A stretch of DNA of 64,000 bases from Pseudopyrenochaeta lycopersici (lineage: Eukaryota; Ascomycota; Dothideomycetes; Pleosporales; Pseudopyrenochaetaceae): the NCBI GenBank assembly GCA_003313425.1, contig NHZP01000034.1, forward strand, positions 186,001 to 250,000, given 5' to 3'. Below are positions 34,210-45,151 of the stretch, piece by piece (positions within the stretch are counted from its first letter, which is position 1; every line of letters starts with the position of its first letter). Below the pieces are notes generated by a model. The model saw only the letters and a list, made by a program, of their open reading frames with translations, ran no database searches and was not told the DNA's origin. The position numbers and the translations under genes are program-made.

Positions 34210-35460
34210 ATGGATCCGTCGAGCAACTTCATCAGTGGCTCGTGTGATGCGCGCAGCAGCAATGGTGAGTTATAGACCTCAACTCTGCTATGCCACGACT
34301 GACTGTACGCTCCATTTGTAGACTATATCCTGGCTGCCGAACCCGAGTTCTCACAAATCACGACTGCTCCCTTTCCTCCACTCAAAACGAACAAGCCGAG
34401 GCCGCATGTCTGCGAGACGTGCAATCGATCTTTCACCAGATTGGAACACCTGAAGCGACATGATAGATCGCATACGAAGGAGAAGCCATTTGAATGCCCA
34501 CAGTGCACAAGGGGCTTCGCGCGACGTGATTTGCTATTACGACATCAACAGAAACTACATCAGCAAGGTGCTACTTCCTCTAGGCCAGGCAATGGACGTC
34601 GAGAGAGTATCAGTAGCCTGCCACCTAACGCTACTGGGAGGGTGCGGAAAAACTCTAAGGCAAGCAGCATAGCTGGAACTGCACTTAGTAGCACATCAAG
34701 CATGAGGCCGCGAGCAAATACCATTTGCTACATCGTCCCGAGCGCCCTCAACAACCTTCTAGCATCACATAATGCTTTGTTAGCTAGAGGCGGTGAAGTT
34801 CGTCCTGGTCACTCCCACCGCGTCAACTTGCCCGGATTTAATGGCCCCAGTACATTCAATTATCGGGGCATGTCAACCGCTATTGGTAATCAGAGGCAGC
34901 ATCACGGGCTGGCGAAACTCGACACTCGCCCCGGGATTAGCTTAGGTAGTGGACTGCGAACTGCATCCAGTCGAGGGTGCGGACCAGATGCCTCCGAATT
35001 GGAAAAGTTCTTCGACTCCTCATACTCAATCATTACTCCCAATCAACTGCACCACTTCAAGGAAAATGTGGCAAACCCGCAGTCACCGTTCCCCAGCCCT
35101 TTTTCAAACCTGTGCACTAGCGCTACTTCAATTCAGGAAGACGAGTTCGATTTGGGCGCAGGTTTAGAAGGCTTCACAATATCCTGCGCGGCCAACGAGG
35201 CCGGTGTCAATGAGCCTTTACTTTCGGTAATTAGCACTACCAGTCAGAGTGGGTTCAGCGAAGTCATGTTGGATGGAACCAGACAGCCGACCTCCGCAGC
35301 TATGGGGCGGCACAACCCCTTGAGCACTCACTATGATGTCAACCCAGCCACATACTCTCTTGATGGCACGGCAGGACTAGTTCCTGAGCTCATGATGAAC
35401 ACTATTTCGTGGAAGGAGCTCGCAGAACGAGGTGTGCAGGCTAATTTCTACATCTCTTGA
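34210..35460 (+). CDS. C2H2 zinc-finger transcription factor, short form
   Basis: Exons 34210-34264 and 34322-35460 encode 397 residues; the 57 bp intron has GTGAGT at the donor and TTGTAG at the acceptor. Two adjacent C2H2 fingers lie at about residues 45-100 (HVCETCNRSFTRLEHLKRH, then FECPQCTRGFARRDLLLRH). They are preceded by the KTNKPRP basic leader found in the Adr1/AmdX-like group of fungal regulators. The rest is Ser/Gly-rich with a conserved-looking STTSQSGFSEVMLDG motif. Group members usually carry a long fungal-specific regulatory domain further on. This one stops about 70 residues after that motif, so it is either a truncated paralogue or a short form. It should be a nuclear DNA-binding protein. 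Confidence 0.85.
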
Positions 35461-36678
35461 TCCCCACTAGTTTCATGCATGAACCCATGTGCAGGTGTTG
35501 CGGGTACTCCAAATTAGTGTTTCCAACCTCCGATGACATTCAATTATAATACCAGCAACATGTTATCATCTTTAAGAAACGAGGAGTGCCAGGAACTACT
35601 CGGTGACATCTGTCTTCACGGGTGCGACAACGGATGCCACCAAATAAGCTTTGATTTTCCACTTATCGCGAGCTTTTGAATATGGCTGTCCTCGGAGGAA
35701 ATTCTCATAGCTGTACATCAGCTCGCCTTTGTCTGCTACAGGCGCTGCAAAAGCACAACACCAGACTGCGTGGCTACAGAGCGCCCTGAATCTCCAACAT
35801 TACCATGCCTGGGCAAACGTGCCGGGCGAGCGCCTTTCTATGGGTCGCATGCGCGCACGTGATGCTTTTCGTGCTTATATAGTACTCGAACCAAAATGCG
35901 AGCGTTGGTGTTGAGGCAGATGTCATGGTATTTAGCGCATACAACGTCCTAAAATCAATCCAGTTCTTCCTCGCGTGCCAGTCATCCTTCTACAATACCA
36001 TCCGCATCCTCAAACACTGTATTAACAACTATGTCAATGTGTCCATGATGCATCCAGTTTCCCAAGCACTCCACTCTCTCCAGCGTTCTATGATCACCGA
36101 TAGTTCAGAGGGTGCGAACGGTGGACGAGCGGACTGTTGGAAACACTGGTGCCATTGAACAGAGCAGAAATGAAAAAATAGCAAGTGTAAAGATTGTCTC
36201 TTCCTATAAGTTGAAAGCGGAGATCTGAGCATCAGAACAGCAAGCAGCAATGAAGTAGAAGCGTCAAGACAGTTCGCGGACGACTGAGGAAAGAGGCCAA
36301 GTTGGCTATGCCTGCCCGTACGCAGCATGCGCATTTTATGAACTCTGATGCTGCCGAGTGAAGAACCCTTGATCAACTCATCGTAAGTCACCTCTTCGAC
36401 CCCCTGCCAAGTATGTACTATATAGGTTAAGAGGGATTTGAGATTATTAACGCGTGTGTAGATTTTTCCGTTACGACGGTTGTTCCGTTACGAAGGGATG
36501 CACGTTACGAGGCTGCATGCTCTAATATTTTAAGAAGTACTGTAGTATGCATGTAAGAGCTTATATTTTAATTTTCAGAATTAACTATAAAGTCGTTGTT
36601 AGGCTATTTAAGATTGAAATTCAGGCTTTTTGGTGTATTTGGGAGTTGCCAAGCTCCCTGGTAAACCACATTAGCGCT
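35461..36678. other. Intergenic stretch with dispersed-repeat fragments
   Basis: No gene supported. Positions 36424-36508 share a diverged repeat with 16468-16577. Positions about 35805-35925 resemble 47680-47830 (tgggcaaacg, cgcatgc and tgatgctttyc blocks in the same order), pointing to another old dispersed repeat. Confidence 0.45.
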
Positions 36679-36921
36679 GGGGACAAATCTCATATTGGGG
36701 ACAAATCTCAAAAACAGTTGAAGCTCTGAACTGGAAGAACAAGTGTGAATGATTCTTTCTATCTATGAGCTAGAGAACTACATATAGGTCCATAGGAAAG
36801 AGCGTGTTTGAGAGTGGCTCATCACTGTTTGTGTTGAGCCGTCCCATCATAATCACCGTTTGTGATTGGCCATCACACCGCGTGATCTGGGATCCAACTA
36901 AAACGTGGGGACAAATCTCAC
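36679..36921. repeat. Isolated Mutator-like terminal repeat units
   Basis: Three copies of the 14-mer ggggacaaatctca lie at 36679-36692, 36697-36710 and 36908-36921. The first two are spaced 18 bp apart, the same unit and spacing as in the ends of the Mutator-like element at 56.2-62.2 kb. No transposase sequence lies between them. They sit 130-370 bp upstream of the Zn2Cys6 gene at 37049. Confidence 0.8.
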
Positions 36922-37048
36922 CAGCCTGTTGCAGAACGTCATCACTGCGTAATTTGACCCTTCGTGTCTTAGATATTGGCTATACAACTGGGGCCGTGAG
37001 TCTCCCCGGAGCTCGCATCTCTCATCATTCACTCTGCTGCGATCAACC

Positions 37049-39128
37049 ATGCCGCCCCGCACAGCAGCATCCTTGTATAGAGTCGGTCAGAACAATACAC
37101 CAGCACATAGAGATTCTAAGGTCAACAAGCGACGTTGCGTGCAATCTGCGTGTGTCCCATGCCGCAAGCGCAAATCCAAAGCAAGTGTCCCTATGTTATC
37201 TGGCAACCAATGAGATGTCCGAGGCTGAAGAATCGCCTCCGCGGACTAGTATGCATCGACTCCCAAACCTGTGGTCAGGTGCTCATTCAGGTTGCATGAA
37301 TTGGTTGCTGACAACTCATTTTTAGTGCGACGGCGGCACTCCCATGTGTGCAACATGCACTGCCGTCTACAAGATTGAATGCTACTACGATGTTAAGAAC
37401 GCAAGTCGTCACTCCAATCCAGGTTCATTAAATACAACCCCTGCAGGCACGAAGCGCAATGCAACCGTCGTCGCCACTTCTGACTCTGGGGACGCGTTCA
37501 ACGCCGAGTTCCTCGTCAACTCCCTGAGAAAGCTCCCCGAGGAGTACGTGAACGACCTCGTTCGGCACATTCGCAAAGATCCAAAACTCAACATTGCTAC
37601 CGTCGCGGAAACGTGGCGTACGACCGTGACACTATGTCCAAGCACGCCCCTTGAGCTTTGGAGCCCATCACTAGACTTGAGTATGGCGCTTAGGAAACAA
37701 ATCGTCACACCTACCGGCGAGAGCCCTTATTTTGAATGTTCAGCTGGTGTACTGCTGTGCGACGAAGAAAACTTTTGGGCTAGTGGTCGAGTGCATACGA
37801 ACATAGTACTGCCAGAGTGTCGGGAAACAACATGGACGGCCGTGACGAGCAACCTCGATTTCGTCAAGAAGTTGCTCCAACTCTACTTCATGTGGAGCCA
37901 TCCATTCTTCGTGCTCCTCAGTCGCGATTGCTTTTATAAAGACTTTGAAACCGGGCGCAACAAATACTGCTCCCCTTTGCTTGTCAATGCCGTGTGCGCC
38001 TATGCGTGCCATCTGACGAATGATCCCGCAGGCCGCACCGATTCATCGGACTTCCATACAGCCGGCGATCACTTCTTTGCTGAAGCCAAAAGACTACTCT
38101 ATGAGGATGATGGAGACCCAAGGCTCACTACCACGCAAGCACTCTGTATAATGGCAATGTGTGAAACAAGTGCGGGAAGGGACAGCATTGGCTTCAGCTA
38201 CATAGAAAGGTGCATCCGCATGTGCGTTGCGTTGGGCTTGCATTTAATCAACAACTCGAGTCCTGCACTAAACCTTACACCGAGCGAGGTCGAAGTCAGA
38301 AAGGTTACATTCTGGGGCTGCTTCACTATGGACACGTATTGTACCATCTCTTGTTCGCTTTGAGCTACTTCCTAACAAATCGCAGGGTCTACTCAATCTA
38401 CACAGGCCGAATCTCTTAAGTCCCTCGGGCCGCGATTACCGTCGGTAAACCCATCTAACGCGATTCTCTTTGCCTTCCAAGTTTGCCAGGCTCATTGCGT
38501 GTCCCGCAAGGCGTCATAACAACACGCATATTTCTCCAAGAATTGGCGTCGCTTTCAGAACTGATCAACGACAACAACTACATGTTTTTTGCACCAACGG
38601 AACATCTAACGAGCAGAAAGGTGCTGAACTGTTACTACAAATACCAGGAGTGGTACAAAAACTTGCCGGCTGCGCTAAGGATAGAAGATCAAACGAAGCC
38701 TGAACCGCACATTCTAGTGATACAGTATAACTGGCCAGCCTTCGAATTTATGTTTCCAGCTAATTTTGTGGCGTAGCATGTTCTATTACACCGTCATCGT
38801 GCATCTATTCCAGCCGATGCTCAAGGCTGACCTAATGCATTCCGTAGTGCATCCCAAAGAAGCCTGCATCGATGCAGCCAATAACGTCTCAAGACTTGTT
38901 AGGATCTACCGGTCGTTGTACGATTTCCGCTCGGCCCCTCTTGTAATACCACAGATCCTGCTGTCCGTATGCGTAGTACACTTACTATATTCGAAGGACA
39001 ACAGCATCTTACGACAAAGCCTCGTTGAGGGATTGCAGGGCCTCGAGGATCTATACGAGTGTCATTACTCTAGCGTCAGGAGTTTCCAAACTATATATAC
39101 ATTGGCGAAAACCTGGAACCTGCCGTGA
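37049..39128 (+). pseudogene. Zn2Cys6 fungal transcription factor with one nonsense codon
   Basis: Exons 37049-37180, 37326-38335, 38386-38444, 38490-38724 and 38777-39128 join in phase to 595 codons. The Zn2Cys6 motif is split by the first intron: ACVPCRKRKSK / CDGGTPMCATC..... The intron has a GCAAGT donor, so it is a GC-AG intron. The middle homology domain follows (LDFVKKLLQLYFMWSHPFF, SYIERCIRMCVALGLHL, EVRKVTFWGCFTMD). Exon 3 reads SIYTGRIS then TAA (38417-38419) then VPRAAITVG. Relatives have GRISQLPRAAIT, so the stop is most simply CAA to TAA, a RIP-type CpA transition. Everything after the stop remains in frame with good splice sites, so the loss is recent. Confidence 0.8.
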
Positions 39129-39503
39129 CCAATAGAGCTGCAGAGATCTAAGCTAATACCGGAGAGCGAGCCAAACAAGCTTCCTAGTTATTCTCGATTC
39201 CATTGCCCATCCGCTCCTCGATGCGACAAGTACAACGACAAACATTGATGGTCGGCCAGATCACTCGCAAGCGAACATACTGTAACATGATACACACGTA
39301 AAGTACAGTTGTGCCTTTCGCAGCAGTCACTTGTAATTTTTGATTCTTACCATTTCATTCCGCCGCACGTTGCTCTCTCTGAATATACGCTTGAGGCAGA
39401 TCGCTTTTCAGGGCCGCTTGGAACATGTCGCTTCCCGAAATAGCAGTGGAGAGTCTTACGCAAAGGTGGTGGGATGCTACTAAAGCCAAACGCTAGGAAC
39501 TTC

Positions 39504-40153
39504 ATGAAAAAGTACTTCGAGGCTCGCGATCACAACTCTGTCGCATACGTCTTACAATTCATCTCCTCTATCGTCTCTCTTGGCATCTTCTCCTAACGCC
39601 TGTACAAGGTCTACCGCCTCGTCAACTCTATAAAAGCCCGGCGCGGTGTTAACGGCGCATACGGCGTAGTTGAAGGCATCCTCGCTATAGCAGTCCTCTA
39701 CACGCTTATCACCACGTTGCTCTCTTGCATCAAGGAGAGTAGTAATCCTGGAGGTCGAACGCTACGCTGGCTATGGGTCTTGTTGGATCTCTTGTTCGTG
39801 GGAGCTTTCATTGCCGTTACTGGTTTGACAAGGCTGAATGGTGGACTGGCTGGTGCCAGGCATTGCTATAGCCATTCGCGCCTGGGCGACGGCGCGCGTA
39901 ACGATGTAACCGGCGCGACAGTGGATTCGAATGATGATGCTTGCAATCTGCCTTGGGGTACATTTATTCTGGCAATTATCAGCACGTAAGTTCACCTGCA
40001 ATAGCCAGTTTGTATGTTTAGGTAACTAACATGTTGTCTTCTAGTCTCCTCCACGCTCTCACTGCTGCCTTCCACGAAGTTAATGACCACCGCCGAAGGA
40101 ACGGACTTAATCATGAAAAAGCCATACGCCAGCAACACGAAGTAGAGTATTAA
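39504..40153 (+). pseudogene. Membrane protein gene with one nonsense codon
   Basis: Exons 39504-39985 and 40045-40153 (59 bp intron, gtaagt donor, ctaac branch, ctag acceptor) join to 196 codons with a single internal TAA at 39594-39596. The product begins MKKYFEARDHNSVAYVLQ and has hydrophobic segments at SVAYVLQFISSIVSLGIF, ILAIAVLYTLITTLL, LLDLLFVGAFIAVTGL and TFILAIISTLLHALTAAF. That is a four-span layout like that of fungal MARVEL-type proteins. The internal stop interrupts the first loop (LGIFS, stop, RLYKVYRLV). It may derive from CAA by a C to T transition, as in the neighbouring regulator gene. Confidence 0.65.
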
Positions 40154-41310
40154 TTTAAGCTACTATAAGCTGTAGTAGCTTCTTGTAGGATTGAGTTAAA
40201 ACCTCTTGGTCTCCTGAACATCTCAGAGCAGATAAAGGCAACTCTGGAAAAGGAGAGTTGTGAGATACGGCATTAACAAAATCAAAGTCTCCATGGAGCT
40301 TAATCTAATTAAAACGGGCATACGTAAGCACTGCTAACGTTTTGATACAGTCATATGGGCTCCTAACAGAGACTGAGCAGCTCAATCTGGTAATCCCCTT
40401 GATCAAAAGCAGCAACCGCTTCGCCGAGCATGAAGCCGTCCAAATAACAAAGCATACACCTAGATTCCAGATGCCAAAACATCGGATCTCCTCCTCATAC
40501 AGTATATTTACCCTGGAACAACCATAAGCTTTAACCCTTAGAAGGTTAAGCCTAAGTCATGACTTGCACTCGGGGCTGGATCTATTCTGGTGAAACACCG
40601 TTAAGGTTGCTCTCCCCTGTCAGGTACCCACACGAGATCGAGATTGATGATGCGCGAAGGATTTCGCATTCTCCGGATTGATCGTTTGTTGAAGCTGGTC
40701 GATCTGTAATTTAACCGCGAATGCATAACTTTAAATTGGAAGAGATGGCTACAAGTTTTAGTGGGCATCTGGACTGACAAAGTGAGGCCTCGAAAGGTAG
40801 AGATAGATGTCGCGAGTCCTTCCTCGAACATGAAATTCTGCAGGGCAAGTATGGCTTTAACGCCCGTGATATAGTCAAGAAAAACGTGGTTCCTGATTCA
40901 TGAAGGTGGCGTAGGGTCCTGGCGTGCCGTAGATATGGCGAGCCCTCCGCATCTTATGATTCGAGAGGATAAGGCGCCCGGTTTGCGACCCAAGATTCTC
41001 TGCCAACCGAAAAGGAGGGGACGTCCCGCAGGATAGTTGTCGTGCCGAAATTATATAATGCTGTAACTTCTTGTCCTACCATTCAGCTTGCTCTACTGTT
41101 TTCGCATGCTATAGTCACCTTGAAGAGGTTTTCCTTCGCCTCAAACTCCTGTGCTGCATCTTTGCTGCAAGTTGACGGTTAGATTCTCCATCTCCAGGCT
41201 TTCCACGTTCCGAAGTCAAAGTGTGGCGATTGGCGACGCTAGATGTTACCGAGGTTTATCGCGGAACGATCACCCTCGCGTAACAACCACCAACGTGAGG
41301 CTATTGAGCC
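40154..41310. other. Intergenic stretch without a recognised feature
   Basis: Short frames only; no domain and no repeat that I could match. Confidence 0.45.
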
Positions 41311-41424
41311 TCATATAATAGTTACGCGCTCAACACCAAGCTTTTTCGCGATTTTCGCGTAATTGATTGGTTCTCCAGGCTTTAAGTAGTTGATAGCTGC
41401 AAGCGCATCCTTAATTGAGTCCAT
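41311..41424 (-). pseudogene. pogo-type transposase N-terminal relic (first copy)
   Basis: A minus-strand ATG at 41424 starts 37 codons resembling the psq helix-turn-helix at the start of fungal pogo transposases (IKDALAAINYLKPGEPINYA, then KIAKKLGVERVTI). It ends in a stop at 41311. It is a short decayed fragment. Two similar starts lie at 42517 and about 42890. Confidence 0.5.
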
Positions 41425-41496
41425 ATTGATCGAAATACGCGGTGTTAAAAAGATCGTATTGTTGTTCCGGAGCGATCGTTAACCCGTCCCGAACTA

Positions 41497-41767
41497 CTCC
41501 GTGATATATGCCATGGCATTTGTCTCTGCCCAATAAGCATGAGGCGTCTGGCATCGCTTGTTGGGACGAAGCGGCATGTGCCAGCCACTCAATGCTGATT
41601 GGTCAGGTTGTGGGCCCTTCTCGGCCGGCTCTCCCCTCAAGTAACGTTAGTCCGATTCTTGAATCATGACCCACTGTGTCAACACTCCCAATTCATTAGC
41701 TTCAGCAACTTTTCCACTTTCCCATAGCTTACTTCTATCAGCTTACACAAGTACTTAAGCTATAGAT
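41497..41767 (+). repeat. Left copy of an inverted dispersed repeat
   Basis: About 270 bp match the reverse complement of 47998-48268 with scattered substitutions; ctgcccaataagcatgaggc and actcccaattcattagcttc are shared exactly. The segment ends just upstream of the cysteine-rich ORF at 41808. No transposon ends or coding capacity seen. Confidence 0.8.
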
Positions 41768-41807
41768 CAAAACAAAGCGCCCGAGCTATTCAACATGACT
41801 GAACTAA

Positions 41808-42080
41808 TCGAAAAGTTTGGCTCCAAGACTTGCGCTTATACAACCCAGCTCCAAGGAATTACAGGGACGAGCATGCTGGAAGGGAAAAAACTTTGGCTGC
41901 TCAAAGGATCAATGGTGCTATGCTAGATGTAATCCTCCGGACGAAAAGAACGAGGGCCAATGGTGTTGGCTGGCGCAAGACCGAGGGAATGGTCATTGGG
42001 CATCGTGCTCAGAAGATAAGCAGTGTGACTTCAGAAAGTTCAGTTCTCTTAGGTGTGGGGGAAGGTGCAGTTGTTATTAG
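41808..42080 (+). CDS. Small cysteine-rich ORF, effector-like, 5' end unresolved
   Basis: The frame is open from 41808 (after a TAA at 41805) to 42080. It contains ten cysteines in about 70 residues: CWKGKNFGCSKDQWCYARC, then WCWLAQ, then four to five more ending CGGRCSC. The W-C-Y/W-C-W spacing resembles small secreted cysteine-rich proteins of plant-associated ascomycetes, some of which act as effectors. No in-frame ATG or signal peptide is visible. A signal-peptide exon would have to be spliced on from upstream, or the gene has lost its start. The flanks are pogo relics and a dispersed repeat. Function is not assignable. Confidence 0.4.
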   Translation, partial: SKSLAPRLALIQPSSKELQGRACWKGKNFGCSKDQWCYARCNPPDEKNEGQWCWLAQDRGNGHWASCSEDKQCDFRKFSSLRCGGRCSCY

Positions 42081-42277
42081 AAGACTTTGTAAGGGTATCC
42101 CTATGAACGAAATAGCCTGACAAAATCCTACTGCGCTCACTAGCATTACGCGGTGATACCGATCTCTAAGTAATTTTAGTACTATTGGCGACCACGCTAT
42201 AGCCCCTCGTGTAGGTGATAGTGTAATGGGTGGTATTTACCGGTGAATAACAAATCCGCTCCTGACAGCTGTAACTG

Positions 42278-42517
42278 CTAGCTATATTTGCTTTCAGGCG
42301 TAAGCTGCAGCTCTTCATAGTGAAGCCTTGATGATTTACGCCGGGAATCGCGTCGTGAGGGCTTTCCAGCGTGTCGCAGCCGAAGGGTGCTTTCGTGAAC
42401 ATTGCAGATTGCAGCAGCGCGTCGCCGGCTTAAAGTCGCGTCTTTTTTTATTGCTTGAATAGCTAGGATGATCCTATCTTCACGAGGGAGTGATTCGATA
42501 TTAGGTTGTTGAGACAT
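42278..42517 (-). pseudogene. pogo-type transposase N-terminal relic (second copy)
   Basis: The minus-strand ATG at 42517 starts MSQQPNIESLPREDRIILA and continues through RRAAAICNVHESTLRLRHAG, the psq-like helix-turn-helix of fungal Fot1/pogo transposases. The frame stops near 42278, long before any DDE domain. It is a 5' fragment of an element distinct from the intact one at 16.8 kb. Confidence 0.65.
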
Positions 42518-42572
42518 TGAGCTTGAAGGTAGAGAGTGGTGTGGTCTTAGCAAAGGCGCGCATTTCGCTTGT

Positions 42573-42890
42573 GTGCGTATTCTACTTGTGGTTCATGTTA
42601 CGCTCAATGCGAAATTTTCTATTGAACGCCTTGTAGGAGGTAGGCATCTCTTTGTAAGCCCTTCGGTATACCGTATAAGATCTCGCTCTTGTTGGTGGCT
42701 GAGTTTTCGTTGGTTGATTGCCTTAGCTGCATGTGACGTTGTAACAGCCCCTTGCCTTCGCGATAGCGTAGAGCGATCAACATCAAACTTGTCAGCTACT
42801 TTAGTGTCACAGGTGATTCTCTAGGCTTCAGCGATTCTATTTCTGCAAGCGCGTCTTCAATTAGACTTATGACCGTAGAGTTATGTGGTG
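42573..42890 (-). pseudogene. pogo-type transposase N-terminal relic (third copy)
   Basis: On the minus strand, fragments in two frames read ALAEIESLKP, then ADKFDVDRSTLSRRQG, then KLSHQQERDLIRYTEGLTKR and LPPTRRSIENFA. This order and wording are characteristic of the DNA-binding half of fungal pogo transposases. At least one frame change and one stop interrupt it, and the catalytic part is missing. Confidence 0.65.
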
Positions 42891-45151
42891 TTGAAGTTTG
42901 GGTGGTTGGTGTTCCGCGTGCATCACGCGAATCTGGGCATCACGGGCACGAGCACGGAATGTCATACATGTGAGAAGTGCATAGTGTAAGCAAGGATATA
43001 TGCATAAGCTTGACTGGAACCTAGATAGCAGTTGCCAACAGATATACGCTCAACATTGCACCACAACCTCGCAGGCTCCGAGCGGGGGCCTCGGATACTC
43101 TGCACGCTAATGCATGTAATGCCAAAGCCGCATCAAAAGGACGAGCATGAATGGGCCTGGAACCGTTTGTGCGTTTCTTACATCGAAATCGTCAGAACAT
43201 GTACGTCTAATTCGTCTGCACCGACGAGATTGGGTGCCGAGGGAATCCTTTGTTTTGCTCCTCCTCGAGTTCACGTCGTAACTCTGCTATTTCCGCCGCC
43301 TCGGTAGATCATTTTAAATGGGCGCTTGAGCTTTAACCTACCGGATTAATAAAAATGGGCTAATGTGTCAGTTACAACGTTTGTATCTACTTGATAAAAG
43401 CAAAAGCCACATTCTTAAACTATCTACTCTGGCACTTCGGTGGGATCGCAGCGCTAGATCGAGTATAGGTAGTTAGTAGGTAACTCTCCGTAATAGCATC
43501 CTTTACCTGGGACTACATTATTGACTGATCAGTAGTCTTAGACGAGGTGTGGGACAGATACCTTGACCTAGAGTAAGTTGCAGCTGCTTCCGAGCCGCAC
43601 GCTCCTTGATGCAGCTCGCTGCGCTGCAGTCGCTGTAGGCATTAACTTTGTGCCACGTCGCTATTGCGGGACCTAATCTTGGCGCAGACGACTACTATAT
43701 AGGGTGACCATAGGGAGGGGGAGGTGGTCTCCGGCACATGCCGTACCGCTCAAGGAGATGAATAAAAAGACGCAGTAGCCGCCGTAAATGCTAAAGAAAT
43801 GAAATCTGGGGACGGAACTCCTTCTCTTTGAACCCATAGACCAACCACGACCGGGGCCAGCACTAGGTCTGAGCAAAGTATTCATGATCGGGTCGAGGCT
43901 TGAAAACACGACGAAAGTGACAGAGAGGTTGTTCACCGCGGCAGGCGAAACCGCGGCGCGTTGCAAGGACTTGTGGCCAGTAGGTGCAACAAGGTTTTAG
44001 CGCCACAACGTCATGCTGATCGCCGTTAATTTCTCTACCAACTACAGTTGCTCTTTATCCTTCTCTCTGTTCTATAACTCCCTAAGTAGACTTTCGCAAC
44101 GATGCGTCGTTTTTTGAGGATGAAATTGGCAGTCCGGGCAGAGCTGTTTCACCTCAAAATGTGCCTGTTGGAGAGCCGAATGCCAAGAGAGCCGAACGGT
44201 TGGGGCCAGAGACAGGTCTCGGAGAAATCTTTGCTGCGTCGCGCATGCGAGCTTCTGCACCAGCTGCTCCATACGACGCTGCGGCAGGGCTAGATGTAGG
44301 ATGGTTCGCAGATGTTGAGATCCTAACTGATCAGATAAGGATATCGGGTTGGTTCTTAGGGATGAGCGAAGTGAAGTCACGTGAGTTCACCGGCGTACCT
44401 AATAGTTAGTTCTGCCGACGAGGTCAGCAATATAATTTGTAATGGTAACTATTTATCGAAACTAATTGCCACGGAGAAACAATAAGTGGATTCCTGGACT
44501 AGGTTGAACACGAATGCCCCAACGACATTCGGAGAGTCTATATACATGTGGGGAGTCTCGAGTCTCATGGTGTATAGTCTCATTTCGAGATACGCTGTGT
44601 GAGACTTCATGAGACTGTGAGGCGCGTCAGAAGCAGAACTTGATAGCAAGCAAGGCGTCATTGCAACGTGCTGTGGGACGTGGGACCGGTTCATGTCGGC
44701 AGCGGCAGTCTGAGCCGAGCTCCCCATACTCGAGGGATGTCGTCGAAAGTACCTGCACATGGCGCTGGTGATGCTCGTATTGTAGGCTCATACACCGGCA
44801 GCACGGGACTTCCTTAGTGAATTGACGTTGCATAAAGGGCAGCGAACTAATAGAGGCCTCTGCGTTGAGTAGGGTGGCTCTTCGCAAGAAAACAAACCAG
44901 GCCTGCGCTTGCCGTGCAGTCTCAATTCGCTCGTCCACAGTCCACATTTTTCCCTTCTGCACCCCGCGCCTTCCCTCGAGCCTGACATTGGTAGGACACG
45001 CACCTTTATAGATTCCTAGACAGCTGCTTTCTTCGATTCTCTGGTGACTTCGTCGTCTGATTTTCTTTCCTTGCCCACCATCATTTATCCACCTTGATTG
45101 TCCGACCCATTTTGGAGTGGACTACATAGCTTCTCTACACCATCTATCATC
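42891..45151. other. Stretch without a supported gene
   Basis: Frames of 60-110 codons on both strands show no domain. Positions 43430-43572 share a diverged segment in inverted orientation with 32336-32430. The last part should contain the promoter and leader of the gene at 45152. Confidence 0.45.

Noticed and set aside
38445..38489. Second TAA in the Zn2Cys6 gene (KPI, stop)
   Set aside because: It lies in the branch site (ctaac) of a short intron, so it is not a coding stop.
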